Shown here piece after piece: positions 27,030-38,317 of a stretch of 64,000 nucleotides of DNA (its first letter is position 1; every line of letters begins with the position of its first letter). Source of the DNA: Arthrobacter jinronghuae. Its GTDB lineage: Bacteria; Actinomycetota; Actinomycetes; Actinomycetales; Micrococcaceae. The stretch covers positions 2,790,001 to 2,854,000 of the forward strand of contig NZ_CP104263.1 in assembly GCF_025244825.1 (NCBI RefSeq), read 5' to 3'. A model generated the notes under the pieces. That model made no database searches and was not told the DNA's origin. It worked only from the letters and a program-made list of their open reading frames with translations. The translations under genes were made by a program, and so were the position numbers.

Positions 27030-29362
27030 TTGCCGTCCTCCCGTACAAGCAGCGCCACCGGATAGGTGCCGAACAGATCCGCAGCTGCCAGCCGGCCGCC
27101 GCTTTCGTGCGTTTTCCCGGTGATCACGTCACGGTAGGTGCCCGGAGCCAGGACGACGGCGGTGTCCTGCCATCCGCCCTGACGCTGCAGTCCCAGCGGC
27201 AGACGGGTCACCAGCGTGACCGCTCCGCCGCGGTCGAACCCGAAGAGGTGTTCTGCCGCGGATCCTTCCACCGCTACGGGGACGTACCCCGTGAACAGCT
27301 CCGGCCGGCCCCGCTTGAGCTGCAGCGCACGGGTGGTGATGAGCAGCTTCGCTGCCGCGTCCTCGTCCAGGGCGGGTGCACCGGCGTCGGCGAACGACGC
27401 CGCGACCTCGCGTCGCCGGGCGAAGTCCACTTCGCGCCGGTTGTCCGGGTCCACCAGTGACCGGTCCCAGAACTCGGTCCCCTGGTAGACGTCCGGCACG
27501 CCGGGCATGGTCAGCTGCAGGAGCTTGGCGGAGAGCGAATTGCTGTACCCCGCCTCGCGGATGCGTTCGACCAGCGCAGTGATCACCGCGGTGACGTCCG
27601 GATTGTCGAACGCCGCATCAACGGCTGCATGCATGCGCTCTTCGAAGTCCGCGTTGGGAGCCGTCCAGGTGGTGCTGCTGGCTGCTTCCCTCGAGGCCTT
27701 CTCGGCGTAGGCGTGTGCGCGTTCGCGGCTCAGCGGCCAGGCCCCGACGAAGGTCTGCCAGAGCAGGTTCGCCATCGGCCCGTCATTCATCGGAACAAGG
27801 GCATCGAGTCGCGTGAACGCTTCGCTCCACTTCTCCGGGATTTCCGCGAGCACGGAGATCCGGGCGCGGGTGTCCTCGCTGCGCTTGGTGTCATGCGTGG
27901 TCAGGGCCGTCATGGCCGCCGGCTGTTCCAGCTGCCGGCGGAGCAGCCGGGTGTGCATTTCAAACGGTGATACGGCGAAGTGTGCCGGGTCGGCGCCTAC
28001 CTCGTTGAGAGAGGTCAGGCGGGAGTAACGGTAGAACGCCGTATCCTCGACGCCCTTGGCCATGACCATGCCGGAGGTCTGCTGGAAACGCACCGCCAGC
28101 TCACCCAGGCGGGAAAGCGACACCGTCTCAGCGGAGTCTTCATCCAGCAGCGGGTTCAACAGCGGGTGCAGGATGTCCAGCGCCGCCGCGAGATCCGGCC
28201 GGTGGACCTTGGCCGCGATGACGGCTTCGGTCAGGTGGTCGGCACCTTCGGGCAGGTAGCTGCGGTAAACCGGGAAGCAGGCCAGCAGTTCCGCAATCGC
28301 ATCTGCAGCCGTTTCCGGGTCCAGCCCGCTGTCCGCCGGGAGCAGGCGCACGAGGCGCTGCACCTCGGAGTGCAGCAGGTTGTCCGCGATGACCCGCTTG
28401 GTGCCGTGGATCATCTGTGCGTACGGTTCCATCGGCACCAGTGCGGTCAGCGTGTCACTGCCCGCCGGGTCCACGAACAACCGGTCAATGTCGGCCAGCG
28501 CGTCGTAGCCGGTGGTGCCTTCGGTTTCCCAGTCAGCGGCGAGCTTTTCGCCCGGTTCCAGGATCTTTTCCACGAGGATGTACGCACCGCCGGTGATCTC
28601 GCGCAGCCGTGCCAGGTAACCCTTGGGATCGGCGAGGCCGTCCGGATGGTCGATGCGCAGGCCGTCCACGAGGCCTTCGTCGAACCATCGCCGGATTTCG
28701 GCGTGTGCCTCGTCAAAGACCCACGGTTCTTCCACTCGGATGCCGGCCAGGGTGTTGACCCCGAAGAACCGGCGGTAGTTCAGCTCATTGTCGGCGCGGC
28801 GCCAGTTCACCAGTTCGTAGGACTGGCGGGCGTGTACGTCCTGCGCGCTGTCGCCTTCCGCTGCGGTGCCTTCGGCCACCGGGAACCGGTGGTCGTAGTA
28901 GTGCAGTTCGTTGTCCGCCAGCTTGAGCTGCTCGAGCTCGTTGTCGCCGTCGCCCAGGACGGGCAGCCGCAGCTTCCCGTTCCCGGCGTCCCAGTCAATG
29001 TCGAAGGCTTCGGCGTACCGGGAGTTGCGGCCTTCGGCCAGCACGGACCACCACCACTTGTTCCGGTGCGGGGTGGCGATGCCCATGTGGTTGGGCACAA
29101 TGTCCACCAGCACGCCAAGGCCTGCCGCGTGGGCGGCGTCGGAGAGGGCCTTCAGCCCCTCCGCTCCGCCGCGGGTCGGGTCGACGGCTGAAGGATCAGT
29201 GACGTCGTAGCCGTGGTCCGAGCCTTCTTCCGCCGTGAGGATGGGCGAGAGGTACACCCAGTCCACGCCAAGGTCTGCCAGGTACGGCACGAGTTCCGCG
29301 GCGTCGAACAGGGTGAAGGACGGGCGGATCTGCAGACGGTATGTGGAGAGGGGTGTCCTCAT
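27026..29362 (-). CDS. treY: Malto-oligosyltrehalose synthase
   Basis: A 778-residue GH13 enzyme that isomerises the reducing-end glucose of maltodextrins into a trehalose linkage. Recognised blocks: [73 protein letters not shown] and the TreY-specific [22 protein letters not shown] 29362 is chosen because [10 protein letters not shown] starts the family; the open frame continues into glgX. It overlaps glgX by 4 bases, giving translational coupling glgX-treY-treZ. Confidence 0.95.
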   Translation of the reverse strand: MRTPLSTYRLQIRPSFTLFDAAELVPYLADLGVDWVYLSPILTAEEGSDHGYDVTDPSAVDPTRGGAEGLKALSDAAHAAGLGVLVDIVPNHMGIATPHRNKWWWSVLAEGRNSRYAEAFDIDWDAGNGKLRLPVLGDGDNELEQLKLADNELHYYDHRFPVAEGTAAEGDSAQDVHARQSYELVNWRRADNELNYRRFFGVNTLAGIRVEEPWVFDEAHAEIRRWFDEGLVDGLRIDHPDGLADPKGYLARLREITGGAYILVEKILEPGEKLAADWETEGTTGYDALADIDRLFVDPAGSDTLTALVPMEPYAQMIHGTKRVIADNLLHSEVQRLVRLLPADSGLDPETAADAIAELLACFPVYRSYLPEGADHLTEAVIAAKVHRPDLAAALDILHPLLNPLLDEDSAETVSLSRLGELAVRFQQTSGMVMAKGVEDTAFYRYSRLTSLNEVGADPAHFAVSPFEMHTRLLRRQLEQPAAMTALTTHDTKRSEDTRARISVLAEIPEKWSEAFTRLDALVPMNDGPMANLLWQTFVGAWPLSRERAHAYAEKASREAASSTTWTAPNADFEERMHAAVDAAFDNPDVTAVITALVERIREAGYSNSLSAKLLQLTMPGVPDVYQGTEFWDRSLVDPDNRREVDFARRREVAASFADAGAPALDEDAAAKLLITTRALQLKRGRPELFTGYVPVAVEGSAAEHLFGFDRGGAVTLVTRLPLGLQRQGGWQDTAVVLAPGTYRDVITGKTHESGGRLAAADLFGTYPVALLVREDGK

Positions 29363-31539
29363 TCGGCAGCCTCGGTGTTCTGGGCGGCCATGGCCGCGAG
29401 GGACGCGGCTACGGAGTGGTCGTGCTCCTCTTCCTCTTCGTGCGCCCGCAGGACCACCATGGACTTGGCAGCCACGGTCAGCTGGGTGTCCGCGGCAACC
29501 GGCTCCGAGTCGGCGTACTCGCCGGCAGTGTCGATCACCGTGTCCCACATGGGTGCGTATTCCTTGGCCGGAAGGGTGACCTTCACAGCTTCGTCATGCG
29601 CGTTGAAGTACAGCAGGAAGTTCAGGTCGGTGATCCGCTGTCCGCGCGCGTCCTTGCCCGAGATGCCCTGCCCGTTGAGGAAGACGCCCAGGGAACGGCT
29701 GACCGGGGTGTCCCAGTCGTCCGGGGACATGGTGGTGCCGTCCTCGTTCAGCCATACGATGTCCGGCAGCGCCTCACCCTCGCCGCGCCGCACGGGGCGG
29801 CCGTCGAAGAACCGGCGCCGGCGGAACGTGGGGTGCTCGGCACGCAGGGTGTTGACCGCCGCGGTGAATTCCAGCAGCGGTGCGTCCATGGTCTCCCAGT
29901 TGATCCAGCTCAACTCGGAGTCCTGCGCGTAGGTGTTGTTGTTGCCCTGCTGGGTGCGGCCCAGCTCGTCGCCGTGGGCGATCATCGGCACGCCCTGGGA
30001 AAGGAGCAGGGTGGCGAGGAAGTTGCGCTGCTGGCGGGCACGAAGGGACAGGACCCCGGGATCGTCCGTGGGGCCTTCAACACCGCAGTTCCAGGAGCGG
30101 TTGTGGGATTCGCCGTCGTTGTTGTCCTCGCCGTTGGCTTCGTTGTGCTTCTCGTTGTAGGACACAAGATCATGCAGCGTGAAGCCGTCGTGGGCGGTGA
30201 CGAAGTTGATGGACGCCACCGGGCGCCGGGCAGAGGACTCGTACAGGTCCGCGGAGCCGGTGATGCGGGAGGCGAACTCGCCCAGCGTGGAGGGCTCTCC
30301 GCGCCAGAAGTCGCGGACCGTATCCCGGTACTTGCCGTTCCACTCGGTCCACTGGGGCGGGAAGTTGCCCACCTGGTAGCCGCCGGGTCCAACATCCCAG
30401 GGCTCGGCGATCAGCTTGACCTGGGAGACTACCGGGTCCTGCTGCACCAGTTCGAAGAAGGCGGAGAGGCGGTCCACGTCGTAGAACTCGCGGGCCAGCG
30501 TCGAGGCCAGGTCAAAACGGAAACCGTCCACGTGCATTTCGGTAACCCAGTAGCGCAGCGAGTCCATCAGCAGCTGCAGGGAGTGCGGGTTGCCGACGTT
30601 GAGCGAGTTGCCCGTGCCGGTGTAGTCCATGTAGTACTTCTTGTCGTCTTCCACCAGCCGGTAGTAGGACGCATTGTCGATGCCGCGGAAGGACAGGGTC
30701 GGGCCCATGTGGTTACCCTCGGCCGTGTGGTTGTAGACCACGTCCAGGATCACTTCGATGCCGGCGAGGTGCAGGGCGCGCACCATGGCCTTGAATTCCT
30801 GCACCTGCTGGCCCTGGTCGCCGGTGGCGCTGTAGGTGTTGTGCGGGGCGAAGAAACCGATGGTGTTGTAGCCCCAGTAGTTCGACAGCCCCTTTTCCTG
30901 CAGGGTCGAGTCGTTGACGAACTGGTGCACCGGCATCAGTTCGATGGCGGTGACGCCGAGTTTCTGCAGGTGCGCGATCACGGAAGGATGGGCAACACCG
31001 GCGTACGTGCCGCGCTGGTCCTCGGGCACGTCGGGGTGCAGCTCGGTCAGGCCCTTGACGTGGGCCTCGTAGATCACGGACTGGTGGTACGGGACCTTCG
31101 GCTTCCGGTCTCCGTCCCAGTCGAAGAACGGGTTGATGACGACGCCCATCATCATGTGCGGAGCGGAATCCTCGTCATTGCGCGAGTGTTCGTCGCCGAA
31201 GTTGTACCCGAACAGCGCCTGGTCCCAGTCGATTTCGCCGGCAACAGCCTTGGCGTAGGGGTCCAGCAGGAGCTTGTTCGGGTTGCACCGGTTGCCGTTC
31301 TCCGGATCGTTCGGACCGTCCACGCGGTACCCGTACTTCTGCCCCGGCATAACCTGCGGCAGGTAGCAGTGCCAGACATACCCGTCGACCTCGGTCAGCC
31401 GGACCTGGTGCTCGGTGCCGTCCTCATCGAACAGGCACAGGGTTACGGAATCTGCCACCTCGCTGTAGAGAGCGAAGTTGGTGCCGTTTCCGTCGTAGGT
31501 TGCGCCCAGCGGATAGGCATCTCCCGGCCAAACTTCCAT
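29359..31539 (-). CDS. glgX: Glycogen debranching enzyme (isoamylase) GlgX/TreX
   Basis: A 726-residue GH13_11 enzyme cleaving alpha-1,6 branches. The N-terminal CBM48 ([33 protein letters not shown]) is followed by [25 protein letters not shown] (nucleophile Asp), [20 protein letters not shown] and [17 protein letters not shown]. The C-terminal end has an acidic EEEEEHDH stretch and an Ala-rich tail. In this operon it likely supplies linear maltodextrins to TreY, making the TreX name equally apt. ATG 31539 is preceded by AGGAG. Confidence 0.96.
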   Translation of the reverse strand: MEVWPGDAYPLGATYDGNGTNFALYSEVADSVTLCLFDEDGTEHQVRLTEVDGYVWHCYLPQVMPGQKYGYRVDGPNDPENGNRCNPNKLLLDPYAKAVAGEIDWDQALFGYNFGDEHSRNDEDSAPHMMMGVVINPFFDWDGDRKPKVPYHQSVIYEAHVKGLTELHPDVPEDQRGTYAGVAHPSVIAHLQKLGVTAIELMPVHQFVNDSTLQEKGLSNYWGYNTIGFFAPHNTYSATGDQGQQVQEFKAMVRALHLAGIEVILDVVYNHTAEGNHMGPTLSFRGIDNASYYRLVEDDKKYYMDYTGTGNSLNVGNPHSLQLLMDSLRYWVTEMHVDGFRFDLASTLAREFYDVDRLSAFFELVQQDPVVSQVKLIAEPWDVGPGGYQVGNFPPQWTEWNGKYRDTVRDFWRGEPSTLGEFASRITGSADLYESSARRPVASINFVTAHDGFTLHDLVSYNEKHNEANGEDNNDGESHNRSWNCGVEGPTDDPGVLSLRARQQRNFLATLLLSQGVPMIAHGDELGRTQQGNNNTYAQDSELSWINWETMDAPLLEFTAAVNTLRAEHPTFRRRRFFDGRPVRRGEGEALPDIVWLNEDGTTMSPDDWDTPVSRSLGVFLNGQGISGKDARGQRITDLNFLLYFNAHDEAVKVTLPAKEYAPMWDTVIDTAGEYADSEPVAADTQLTVAAKSMVVLRAHEEEEEHDHSVAASLAAMAAQNTEAAE

Positions 31540-31613
31540 GTAGTGCTCCTGACTAGTTCCCTGACAACACGTAATTGATATGTCTACTTACTTTTTTACC
31601 CCAGAGTTGGAGC

Positions 31614-33146
31614 TTACTTGAATTTGCGGCGCGGCCGCCCAGTGAGATTTGCAACAAGTGAGCGGATCTGCGGTTCCAGCAGCGACGGCTGGACCGGCCC
31701 GTCAACGGCTGCAAGCGCGCCGGCACGGCCGTGGAGATGGGCAGCGGCCGCGGCCAGCCGCGCATAGTGTCCCGGTTCCCGCTCCGTGTCCGGAGTGCGG
31801 TCCGTCGCCAGGAGAGCGCCGAGGATGCCGGCGAGTGTGTCTCCGCTTCCCGCCGTCGCCAGCCACGGCGTTGCCTCGGCCTGGCTGTACAGTTCGCCGG
31901 TGGGAGCCGCCGCCAGCGTGGCCCAGCCCTTGAGCAGGACCGTGGCGCCCGTAAGTTGGGCGGCGAGGCGGGCGTAGCGGATGGGATCGGCTTCGATGTC
32001 GGCCCGCGATGCATCCTCGCCCAGCGAACGCAGCAGCGCGGTGAGTTCGCCGGCGTGCGGGGTGAGCACGACGCCGGGGTGCAGCCCCGCGCGGACCGCG
32101 GCGATCGCGTCGGCGTCGATCACTGCGGGCAGCCCGGACGCCATGGCGTCGCTGGCCCGGCGGCGCTGGTCCTCGTCGTTGCCCGCCCCGGGTCCGGCAA
32201 CCCAGGCCTGCACATGGGTGTCCCCTACGGTCCCTGAGCCGCAGACCGCTTCGGGGTGCGCCAGGTTGATCAGCCGGGCGACGGCGCCGGGTCCCAGGTA
32301 ACGGACCATGCCGACGCCGGTGGCGAGGGCGGCGCCCGTGGCCATCAAAGCGGCTCCGGGGTAGGTGTCCGAGCCGGCGGCAATGCCGAGCACCCCGCGG
32401 CTGTACTTGTAGTCCGCGGGCGTTGGAACCGGCAGGAGCCCGGCCAGGTCTTTTGCCTGCAGACGGTAGGCGGACGGGGCTCCCAGATGCGGGCCCAGCC
32501 CGATGTCGATGCAGCGGATTTCCCCGGCGGCCGCGGCACCCGGGCCGGCGAGCAGCCCGGTCTTGACGGCACCAAAGGTCACGGTGAGGTCCGCCCGCAG
32601 GCAGGTTCCCTCTACCTGTCCGGTATCGGCGTCGACGCCGCTGGGGAGGTCGCAGGCGACAACCAGCGGGCCCTGCCCCTGCAGCCGTGCCGCGTTCAGT
32701 GTCTCTGCGAGTAGGCGGACGGGGCCGCGCAGTCCGCCGCTGCCGCCGGTACCCAGGACACCATCGATTACGGCATCGGCCCCGAGTGCGGCCCCGGCGA
32801 GGGCTGCGGCGTTGGACTCTGTGAGTGCCAGGACCTTTCCGCCCTGCGCCCGGAACGCTGCCAGCGCCTCGGGGTGCGCTGTGTGGGAGGTGAGCACCGC
32901 CGTCGTCGCTGCTCCCCGCCGGGCCAGCCTTGCGGCGGCATAAAGCGCGTCTCCCCCGTTGTTGCCGCGGCCGGCGAGAACCGTCACCGCGGCTCCGTAG
33001 ATCCGGCCGCGGCGGGCCGCCAACCGGTCCGCGGTCGCCGCGTACAGCCCGTAGGCTGCGAGCTGCATCAGTTCCCCGCCCCGGCCTTCGGCCAGCAGCG
33101 GGGTTTCGGCCCGGCGGACCGCGGTACCGGTATACGCACTGATCAT
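31614..33146 (-). CDS. nnr: Bifunctional NAD(P)HX epimerase / ADP-dependent NAD(P)HX dehydratase
   Basis: A 510-residue fused repair enzyme. The N-terminal epimerase half has VLAGRGNNGGDALYAAARLA and VIDGVLGTGGSGGLRGP. The C-terminal ribokinase-like dehydratase half has YKYSRGVLGIAAGSDTYPGAALM, VLTPHAGELTALL and LATAGSGDTLAGILGALLA. It restores hydrated NADH/NADPH. ATG 33146 (MISAYTGTAVRRAE) is chosen over an upstream ATG that would overlap acpS. The preceding acpS stop is 10 bases away. Confidence 0.94.
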   Translation of the reverse strand: MISAYTGTAVRRAETPLLAEGRGGELMQLAAYGLYAATADRLAARRGRIYGAAVTVLAGRGNNGGDALYAAARLARRGAATTAVLTSHTAHPEALAAFRAQGGKVLALTESNAAALAGAALGADAVIDGVLGTGGSGGLRGPVRLLAETLNAARLQGQGPLVVACDLPSGVDADTGQVEGTCLRADLTVTFGAVKTGLLAGPGAAAAGEIRCIDIGLGPHLGAPSAYRLQAKDLAGLLPVPTPADYKYSRGVLGIAAGSDTYPGAALMATGAALATGVGMVRYLGPGAVARLINLAHPEAVCGSGTVGDTHVQAWVAGPGAGNDEDQRRRASDAMASGLPAVIDADAIAAVRAGLHPGVVLTPHAGELTALLRSLGEDASRADIEADPIRYARLAAQLTGATVLLKGWATLAAAPTGELYSQAEATPWLATAGSGDTLAGILGALLATDRTPDTEREPGHYARLAAAAAHLHGRAGALAAVDGPVQPSLLEPQIRSLVANLTGRPRRKFK

Positions 33147-33156
33147 GCGCTTTGTC

Positions 33157-33507
33157 CTAGCCTTCGGCGATGACCATTGCAGTAGCCATGTTGCCGTCAT
33201 GGCTGAGGGAAAGGTGCCAGGTCTGCACGCCTTTGCCCTCCGCCACGGCGGCCACGGTTCCGTCGATCTGCAGCAGCGGCGCTCCGGCGGGATCCAGCAG
33301 GACCTGGCAGTGCTGCCAGTTCATGCCGGCAGGGGCGCCGAGGGCCTTGGCCACGGCTTCCTTCGCCGCGAACCGTGCAGCCAGTGACCGCAGGTTCAGT
33401 TCCCGTTCCGCCGGGGCGAACAGCCGGGCCCGGAGCCCGGGTGTACGCTCCAGCTGGCGGCCGAACCGCGGCACGTCCACCACGTCGACGCCGATTCCGA
33501 TAATCAC
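33157..33507 (-). CDS. acpS: Holo-[acyl-carrier-protein] synthase
   Basis: A 116-residue phosphopantetheinyl transferase attaching 4'-phosphopantetheine from CoA to ACP. The Mg-binding Asp is in [14 protein letters not shown], the second signature is [18 protein letters not shown], and [19 protein letters not shown] closes the fold. A GTG start at 33507 matches the family N-terminus, with GGAG 9 bases upstream. It sits between glmS and nnr on the same strand; the glmS-acpS-nnr-alr association is common in actinobacteria. Confidence 0.94.
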   Translation of the reverse strand: MIIGIGVDVVDVPRFGRQLERTPGLRARLFAPAERELNLRSLAARFAAKEAVAKALGAPAGMNWQHCQVLLDPAGAPLLQIDGTVAAVAEGKGVQTWHLSLSHDGNMATAMVIAEG

Positions 33508-33520
33508 TGAAGCACGCTCC

Positions 33521-35407
33521 TTATTCCACCGTGACGGACTTGGCCAGATTGCGCGGCTGGTCCACATCGAAGCCCTTGGCCGTAGCCAGCTCGCAGGCGA
33601 AGATCTGCAGCGGCACGGTGGTCAGCAGCGGTGCCAGCAGGGTCGGGGTTTCCGGCACGTAGAAGATGTGCTCGGCGTAGGCCTTGACGGCGTCGTCGCC
33701 TTCTTCGGCGATCACGATCGTCTTGGCCCCGCGGGCCCGGATCTCCTGGATGTTGGAAACCACCTTGGCGTGCAGCGAATCCCGGCCGCGGGGCGACGGG
33801 ACAACCACGAACACGGGCTGGCCTTCCTCGATGAGTGCTATCGGGCCGTGCTTGAGCTCGCCGGCAGCGAACCCTTCAGCGTGGATGTACGCCAGCTCCT
33901 TCAGCTTCAGGGCGCCTTCCATGGCCACCGGGAAGCCGACGTGGCGGCCGAGGAACAGCACCGAAGAGGCGTCCTTCATCAGCTGCGCCAGTTCCTTGAT
34001 CAGCCCGGAGTTGTCCAGCACCTGCTGGATCTTGTCCGGCACCTTGCCCAGGTCTGCGAGGATGTCCTTGATCTCGCCCTGGAACTTGTTGCCGCGGAGC
34101 TGCGCCAGGTACAGGCCGAGCAGGTATGCGGCGGTGATCTGTGCCAGGAAGGCCTTGGTGGAGGCAACGGCGATTTCCGGTCCGGCGTGCGTGTACAGGA
34201 CTGCGTCCGACTCGCGGGGAATGGTGGAGCCGTTGGTATTGCAGATGGCCAGGACCTTCGCGCCCTGTTCCTTGGCGTAACGCACCGCCATCAGCGTGTC
34301 CATGGTCTCGCCCGACTGGGAAATGGCCACAACCAGCGTGTTCGAGTCGACAATGGGATCCCGGTAGCGGAACTCGTGGCTCAGCTCCACCTCGACCGGC
34401 AGCCGGCACCAGTGCTCGATGGCGTACTTGGCCACCTGTCCGGCGTAGGCGGAGGTCCCGCAGGCGAGGACCATGATCTTGTTGACGTTCTTGAGGTCCT
34501 CGGGGCTGACGCGCAGCTCATCGAGGGTGAGTCGTCCGTCGATGTCCGACCGCCCCAGGAGGGTGTCCCCCACAGCCTGCGGCTGGTCGTTGATTTCCTT
34601 CTCCATGAAGGAGTCGTAACCGCCCTTTTCGGCGGCGGCTGCATCCCAGTTCACGTAGAACTCAGTGCCTTCGGCCACTTCGCCGAAGAAGTCGGTGATC
34701 AGGACCGAGTCAGGCGTGATGGTTACCACCTGGTCCTGGCCCAGCTCGACGGCGCGGCGGGTGAAGTCGATAAAGCCCGAAACGTCGGAGCCCAGGAAGT
34801 TCTCGCCTTCGCCCAGTCCGACGACGAGCGGGGAGTTGCGGCGGGCGGCAACCACGGTGCCGGGTGAATCGGTGTGAACGGCCAGCAGGGTGAACGCGCC
34901 CTCGAGCTGCTGGCAGGCAAGCTGCATGGACTTTGCCAGATCCGCGTTGCCGTCGCCGCGGTAGATGGAGGCCAGCAGTGCTGCGGCCACCTCGGTGTCG
35001 GTTTCAGAAACAAACTCGGCGCCGGCGTTCAGCAGTTCGGCCTTCAGCTCGGCGAAGTTCTCGATAATGCCGTTGTGGATCACGGCGAGGCGTCCGTTGT
35101 CGGCCAGGTGGGGGTGGGCGTTCTCGTCGGTCGGGCCGCCGTGGGTGGCCCAGCGGGTGTGCCCGATACCGGTGGTGGCCGGGGTCAGCGGAGCCGCTTC
35201 CAGCTCGGCCACGAGGTTGGCGAGTTTGCCTGACTTCTTGCGGTATTCGATACCCAAGGGAGTGAGCACGGCGACGCCGGCCGAATCATAGCCCCGGTAT
35301 TCCAGCCGCCGAAGGCCTTCCATTACTACGTCGAGAGCTCCGTGCCCGCCGGCGCTAATACCTGCAATGACGTCCGGACGGCCTGCGTATCCAATAATTC
35401 CACACAT
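33521..35407 (-). CDS. glmS: Glutamine-fructose-6-phosphate aminotransferase (isomerizing)
   Basis: A 628-residue enzyme making glucosamine 6-phosphate. The class II glutaminase nucleophile is Cys2 after Met removal (MCGIIGYAG). Domain markers: [30 protein letters not shown], two SIS domains ([57 protein letters not shown]) and the C-terminal NLAKSVTVE. It has about 20 extra residues near the N-terminus ([19 protein letters not shown]) relative to E. coli (609). ATG 35407 is fixed by the nucleophile. glmM is nearby. Confidence 0.97.
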   Translation of the reverse strand: MCGIIGYAGRPDVIAGISAGGHGALDVVMEGLRRLEYRGYDSAGVAVLTPLGIEYRKKSGKLANLVAELEAAPLTPATTGIGHTRWATHGGPTDENAHPHLADNGRLAVIHNGIIENFAELKAELLNAGAEFVSETDTEVAAALLASIYRGDGNADLAKSMQLACQQLEGAFTLLAVHTDSPGTVVAARRNSPLVVGLGEGENFLGSDVSGFIDFTRRAVELGQDQVVTITPDSVLITDFFGEVAEGTEFYVNWDAAAAEKGGYDSFMEKEINDQPQAVGDTLLGRSDIDGRLTLDELRVSPEDLKNVNKIMVLACGTSAYAGQVAKYAIEHWCRLPVEVELSHEFRYRDPIVDSNTLVVAISQSGETMDTLMAVRYAKEQGAKVLAICNTNGSTIPRESDAVLYTHAGPEIAVASTKAFLAQITAAYLLGLYLAQLRGNKFQGEIKDILADLGKVPDKIQQVLDNSGLIKELAQLMKDASSVLFLGRHVGFPVAMEGALKLKELAYIHAEGFAAGELKHGPIALIEEGQPVFVVVPSPRGRDSLHAKVVSNIQEIRARGAKTIVIAEEGDDAVKAYAEHIFYVPETPTLLAPLLTTVPLQIFACELATAKGFDVDQPRNLAKSVTVE

Positions 35408-35530
35408 AGCACTAAGCGTACCGGCCCGCGGACGGGATACCGAAAGCATGGTGTCCTTCAGCCTGTTGCACAGTCTTTGCGCGCTTCGGGCCGTTTGGGT
35501 TTGCCTGCTGTTCAGGGCAGAATTCCTAAG

Positions 35531-36511
35531 GTGACCGAACGCCATGTTAAGTCCTCCGCGGCCCAGCCGCCCGAGAGCAGTTTCACTCCCTTCGTCGAAC
35601 TGGACCGCAAGACCTGGTCGCGGCTGTCACACGAGATACGCTCCCCGCTCAACCAGGAGGACATCCTCCGGCTGCGCGGCGTCGGTGACCAGTTGAACCT
35701 TGATGAGATCAGGGAGGTCTACCTCCCGCTCTCCAGGCTGCTGAACCTGTATGTGGCTGCCGCAGGCCGCCTGCACAGTGCCACCACCACTTTCCTTGGC
35801 GAGAAGACCACCCGTACCCCGTTCGTGATCGGCGTGGCCGGATCCGTGGCTGTCGGCAAATCCACCACGGCCCGGGTCCTGCGTGAGATGCTGCGCCGCT
35901 GGCCGGAAACCCCGAACGTGGAACTAATCACCACGGACGGTTTCCTGTACCCCAACGCAGAGCTGGAACGCCGCGGGCTGATGCAGCGCAAGGGCTTCCC
36001 GGAATCCTATGACCGACGCCGGCTGCTGCGCTTTGTCAGCGAGGTCAAGAGTGGGGCCGAGGAGGTCCGGGCGCCGAAGTATTCGCACCTGACGTACGAC
36101 ATTGTCCCCGGCGAGGAGATAGTGGTCCGCCGGCCGGACGTGCTCATTGTCGAGGGCCTGAATGTCCTCGCCCCGGCCCGGACACGCGCCGACGGGCGTT
36201 CCGGCCTCGCGCTGAGCGATTTCTTCGACTTCTCGATCTACGTGGACGCCCGCACCTCCTACATCGAGGAATGGTACGTCCAGCGCTTCCAGTCGCTGCG
36301 CACCGGAGCCTTCGCTGACCCCGCATCCTACTTCCACCGCTACGCAGACCTGACGGATGATGAGGCCCGGGCCACTGCCCTGGACATCTGGAGGCGGATC
36401 AATGAGCCGAACCTCACCACCAACGTGCTGCCCACGAGGGGCCGTGCCCAGCTGGTGCTGACCAAGGACGCCGACCACTCCGTGAGGCGGATGCTCCTGC
36501 GCAAGACCTGA
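35531..36511 (+). CDS. coaA: Pantothenate kinase type I
   Basis: A 326-residue CoaA, catalysing the first step of CoA synthesis. P-loop GSVAVGKST is at 104-112; the blocks [42 protein letters not shown] and [12 protein letters not shown] are diagnostic. GTG 35531 is chosen because the family N-terminus ([13 protein letters not shown]) follows soon after; there is only a weak ribosome site (CTAAGG), and the longer open frame overlaps glmS on the other strand. It is divergent from glmS. Confidence 0.94.
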   Translation: MTERHVKSSAAQPPESSFTPFVELDRKTWSRLSHEIRSPLNQEDILRLRGVGDQLNLDEIREVYLPLSRLLNLYVAAAGRLHSATTTFLGEKTTRTPFVIGVAGSVAVGKSTTARVLREMLRRWPETPNVELITTDGFLYPNAELERRGLMQRKGFPESYDRRRLLRFVSEVKSGAEEVRAPKYSHLTYDIVPGEEIVVRRPDVLIVEGLNVLAPARTRADGRSGLALSDFFDFSIYVDARTSYIEEWYVQRFQSLRTGAFADPASYFHRYADLTDDEARATALDIWRRINEPNLTTNVLPTRGRAQLVLTKDADHSVRRMLLRKT

Positions 36512-36543
36512 GCCGGGTGCGGGACCCGGGTCCCGCACCGGCG
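36512..36543. terminator. Bidirectional terminator between coaA and glmM
   Basis: A near-perfect palindrome starting at GGTGCGGGACCC (arms 36516-36527 and 36528-36539) lies between the convergent coaA and glmM stops. No long T-run follows, so its strength is uncertain. Confidence 0.6.
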
Positions 36544-36551
36544 CAGTGCTG

Positions 36552-37922
36552 CTAGACCGCCGCTCCGGCGCCTGCGTTTAGCGCCAAATGGGTTTCAACC
36601 GTTTCGGCGAGCCGCCGTGCGGTGTCTGCTGCCGTTTCCATGTCCGCGGCCTCCACCATGACCCGGACCACCGGTTCGGTGCCGGAGGGGCGGAGCAGCA
36701 CGCGCCCCGTTTCGCCCAGTTCCTGCCCTGCCTGCTGGACTGCGAGCCGTACCGGCTCGTTGGTCTCGACGGCGGACTTGTCCACGCCCTTGACGTTAAT
36801 GAGCACCTGAGGGAGCTTCTGCATAACGCCGGCCAGCTGCTTCAGGGTCCGGCCGGACCGGGCTACCTGTGCTGCCAGCTGCAGGCCGGTGAGGACGCCG
36901 TCTCCGGTGGTCGCGTATTCGGAGAAAATGACGTGCCCGGACTGTTCGCCGCCGAGGCTGTAGCCGCCGCGGCGCATACCTTCGAGCACGTAGCGGTCCC
37001 CCACGCCGGTTTCGATGAGCTCGATGCCGGCCTCGCGAAGGGCGAGCTTCAGGCCGAGGTTGCTCATGACCGTCGCCACCAGTGCATTGTCCTTGAGCTT
37101 GCCGGCTTCCTTCATGGCGACGGCCATGATCGCCATGATCTGGTCACCGTCCACCACGGTGCCTTCGTGGTCCACTGCAAGGCAGCGGTCGGCGTCGCCG
37201 TCGTGGGCGATACCGAGGTCGGCGCCGTGCGCCACAACAGCTGCCTGCAGCTGCTCGAGGTGGGTTGAGCCGTAACCCTCGTTGATGTTGAGGCCGTCCG
37301 GGTCGGCGCCGATGACCACTACTTCGGCACCCGCGTCGGCGAAGACCTGGGGTGAGCAGCCGCTGGCCGCCCCGTGCGCGCAGTCCAGGACAACCTTCAG
37401 GCCCTCAATGCGGTTGGGGAGGGTTTGCAGCAGGTGGACCACATACCGGTCCTCGGCATCGGCGAAGCGGTGGATCCGCCCCACCTCGCCTCCGGTGGGA
37501 CGCATGCTGGGAAGCGCCATTTCAGCTTCGATGGCGTCCTCGACGGCGTCATCCAGCTTCTGCCCGCCGCGGGCCAGGAACTTGATGCCGTTGTCGGGGG
37601 CTGCGTTGTGGGAGGCGGAGATGACAACGCCGAAATCTGCGCCAAGGTCGGCAACCAGGTACGCTGCGGCCGGGGTCGGCAGCACGCCGGCGTCGTAGAC
37701 ATCAACGCCCGAGCTGGCGAGTCCGGCCTCCATGGCGGCGGAGATAAAGTCACCGCTGATGCGCGGGTCCCGGGCAACCACAGCGACCGGACGACGGCCC
37801 TGTTCCACCCGGCGATGGCCCAGCACCACTGCTGCGGCTTGAGCGAGTCCGAGGGCAACTTCGGCGGTGATCAGCCCGTTCGCCAGCCCACGGACGCCGT
37901 CCGTTCCAAACAATCTAGTCAT
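36552..37922 (-). CDS. glmM: Phosphoglucosamine mutase
   Basis: A 456-residue alpha-phosphohexomutase converting glucosamine 6-phosphate to glucosamine 1-phosphate for cell-wall precursors. The N-terminal [15 protein letters not shown] and the active-site loop ISASHN with phosphorylated S104 are clear; metal-binding [14 protein letters not shown] and the sugar-binding [10 protein letters not shown] follow, then the phosphate-binding [15 protein letters not shown] near the end. It lies downstream of rplM-rpsI on the same strand, separated by a 393-base region with repeats and hairpins, as often found in actinobacteria. Confidence 0.97.
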   Translation of the reverse strand: MTRLFGTDGVRGLANGLITAEVALGLAQAAAVVLGHRRVEQGRRPVAVVARDPRISGDFISAAMEAGLASSGVDVYDAGVLPTPAAAYLVADLGADFGVVISASHNAAPDNGIKFLARGGQKLDDAVEDAIEAEMALPSMRPTGGEVGRIHRFADAEDRYVVHLLQTLPNRIEGLKVVLDCAHGAASGCSPQVFADAGAEVVVIGADPDGLNINEGYGSTHLEQLQAAVVAHGADLGIAHDGDADRCLAVDHEGTVVDGDQIMAIMAVAMKEAGKLKDNALVATVMSNLGLKLALREAGIELIETGVGDRYVLEGMRRGGYSLGGEQSGHVIFSEYATTGDGVLTGLQLAAQVARSGRTLKQLAGVMQKLPQVLINVKGVDKSAVETNEPVRLAVQQAGQELGETGRVLLRPSGTEPVVRVMVEAADMETAADTARRLAETVETHLALNAGAGAAV

Positions 37923-38096
37923 TACGTATCCTCAAGCAGGTTGTAGCCACAGCGGGAGCCGCTCACGGGCAACTTACTGGCCCATTCTGCCACCGGTGCA
38001 CCCTGGTCTCCGAAACGGGAAGGACCATTGCACGTACCAGACGGGTAAATACCGGCATCGGTGTGGCCAATCCAACTCTGCAGGCATCCCTTAACG

Positions 38097-38130
38097 CCAA
38101 AAGGCAGCCGCCGTAGCGACTGCCTTTTGG
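38097..38130 (-). terminator. Candidate terminator downstream of rpsI
   Basis: An 11-bp perfect stem (CCAAAAGGCAG pairing with CTGCCTTTTGG) closes a 12-base loop. It is followed by nothing like a long T-run in the minus direction apart from TTTT in the stem. It lies after the 27-bp repeats and before glmM and would end the rplM-rpsI transcript. Confidence 0.6.
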
Positions 38131-38170
38131 TGAAACCTCGGAACTGAATCAGCTGTTGTGTTCCCAAACA

Positions 38171-38251
38171 CCCAACGAGCGCTTGTGGAGCCAAGCGCCC
38201 AACGAGCGCTTGTGCACCCATGCACCCAACGAGCGCTTGTGGAGCCAAGCG
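38171..38251. repeat. Tandem repeat, 3 x 27 bp, downstream of rpsI
   Basis: Three adjacent 27-bp units (38171-38197, 38198-38224, 38225-38251) each begin CCCAACGAGCGCTTGTG. Units 1 and 3 are identical; unit 2 differs only in its last ten bases. Each unit contains AGCGCT-like symmetric cores. In the minus frame they would read as a nine-residue repeat, but this is not part of a recognised gene. They lie in the 37923-38315 gap between rpsI and glmM, which otherwise holds two hairpins and no gene. Confidence 0.85.
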
Positions 38252-38253
38252 CC

Positions 38254-38317
38254 AATTCAGCGCGAGGGGACCCGGTCCCGCACGCGCCAGCGGGCGGGAC
38301 CGGGGAAGCGCTGAATT
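38254..38317 (-). other. Long inverted repeat overlapping the rpsI stop codon
   Basis: AATTCAGCGC (38254-38263) pairs with GCGCTGAATT (38308-38317), and inside it CCGGTCCCGC pairs with GCGGGACCGG. The structure overlaps the rpsI stop. It could stabilise the 3' end of the ribosomal mRNA or act as a terminator with the downstream hairpin. Confidence 0.6.

Noticed and set aside
25575..27065. Plus-strand open frame of 496 codons opposite treZ
   Set aside because: Antisense shadow of treZ, no homology or ribosome site.
29341..31578. Long plus-strand open frame (745 codons) opposite glgX
   Set aside because: It is the antisense shadow of a clearly recognisable glgX; high GC keeps opposite frames open. 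Its translation is His/Val/Gln-rich with no domain.
35342..35530. Upstream extension of coaA frame
   Set aside because: It runs into the glmS start on the opposite strand and lacks similarity; GTG 35531 gives the expected N-terminus.
38171..38251. Possible CRISPR array (27-bp repeats)
   Set aside because: The units are directly adjacent with no spacers, and no cas gene is in the window.
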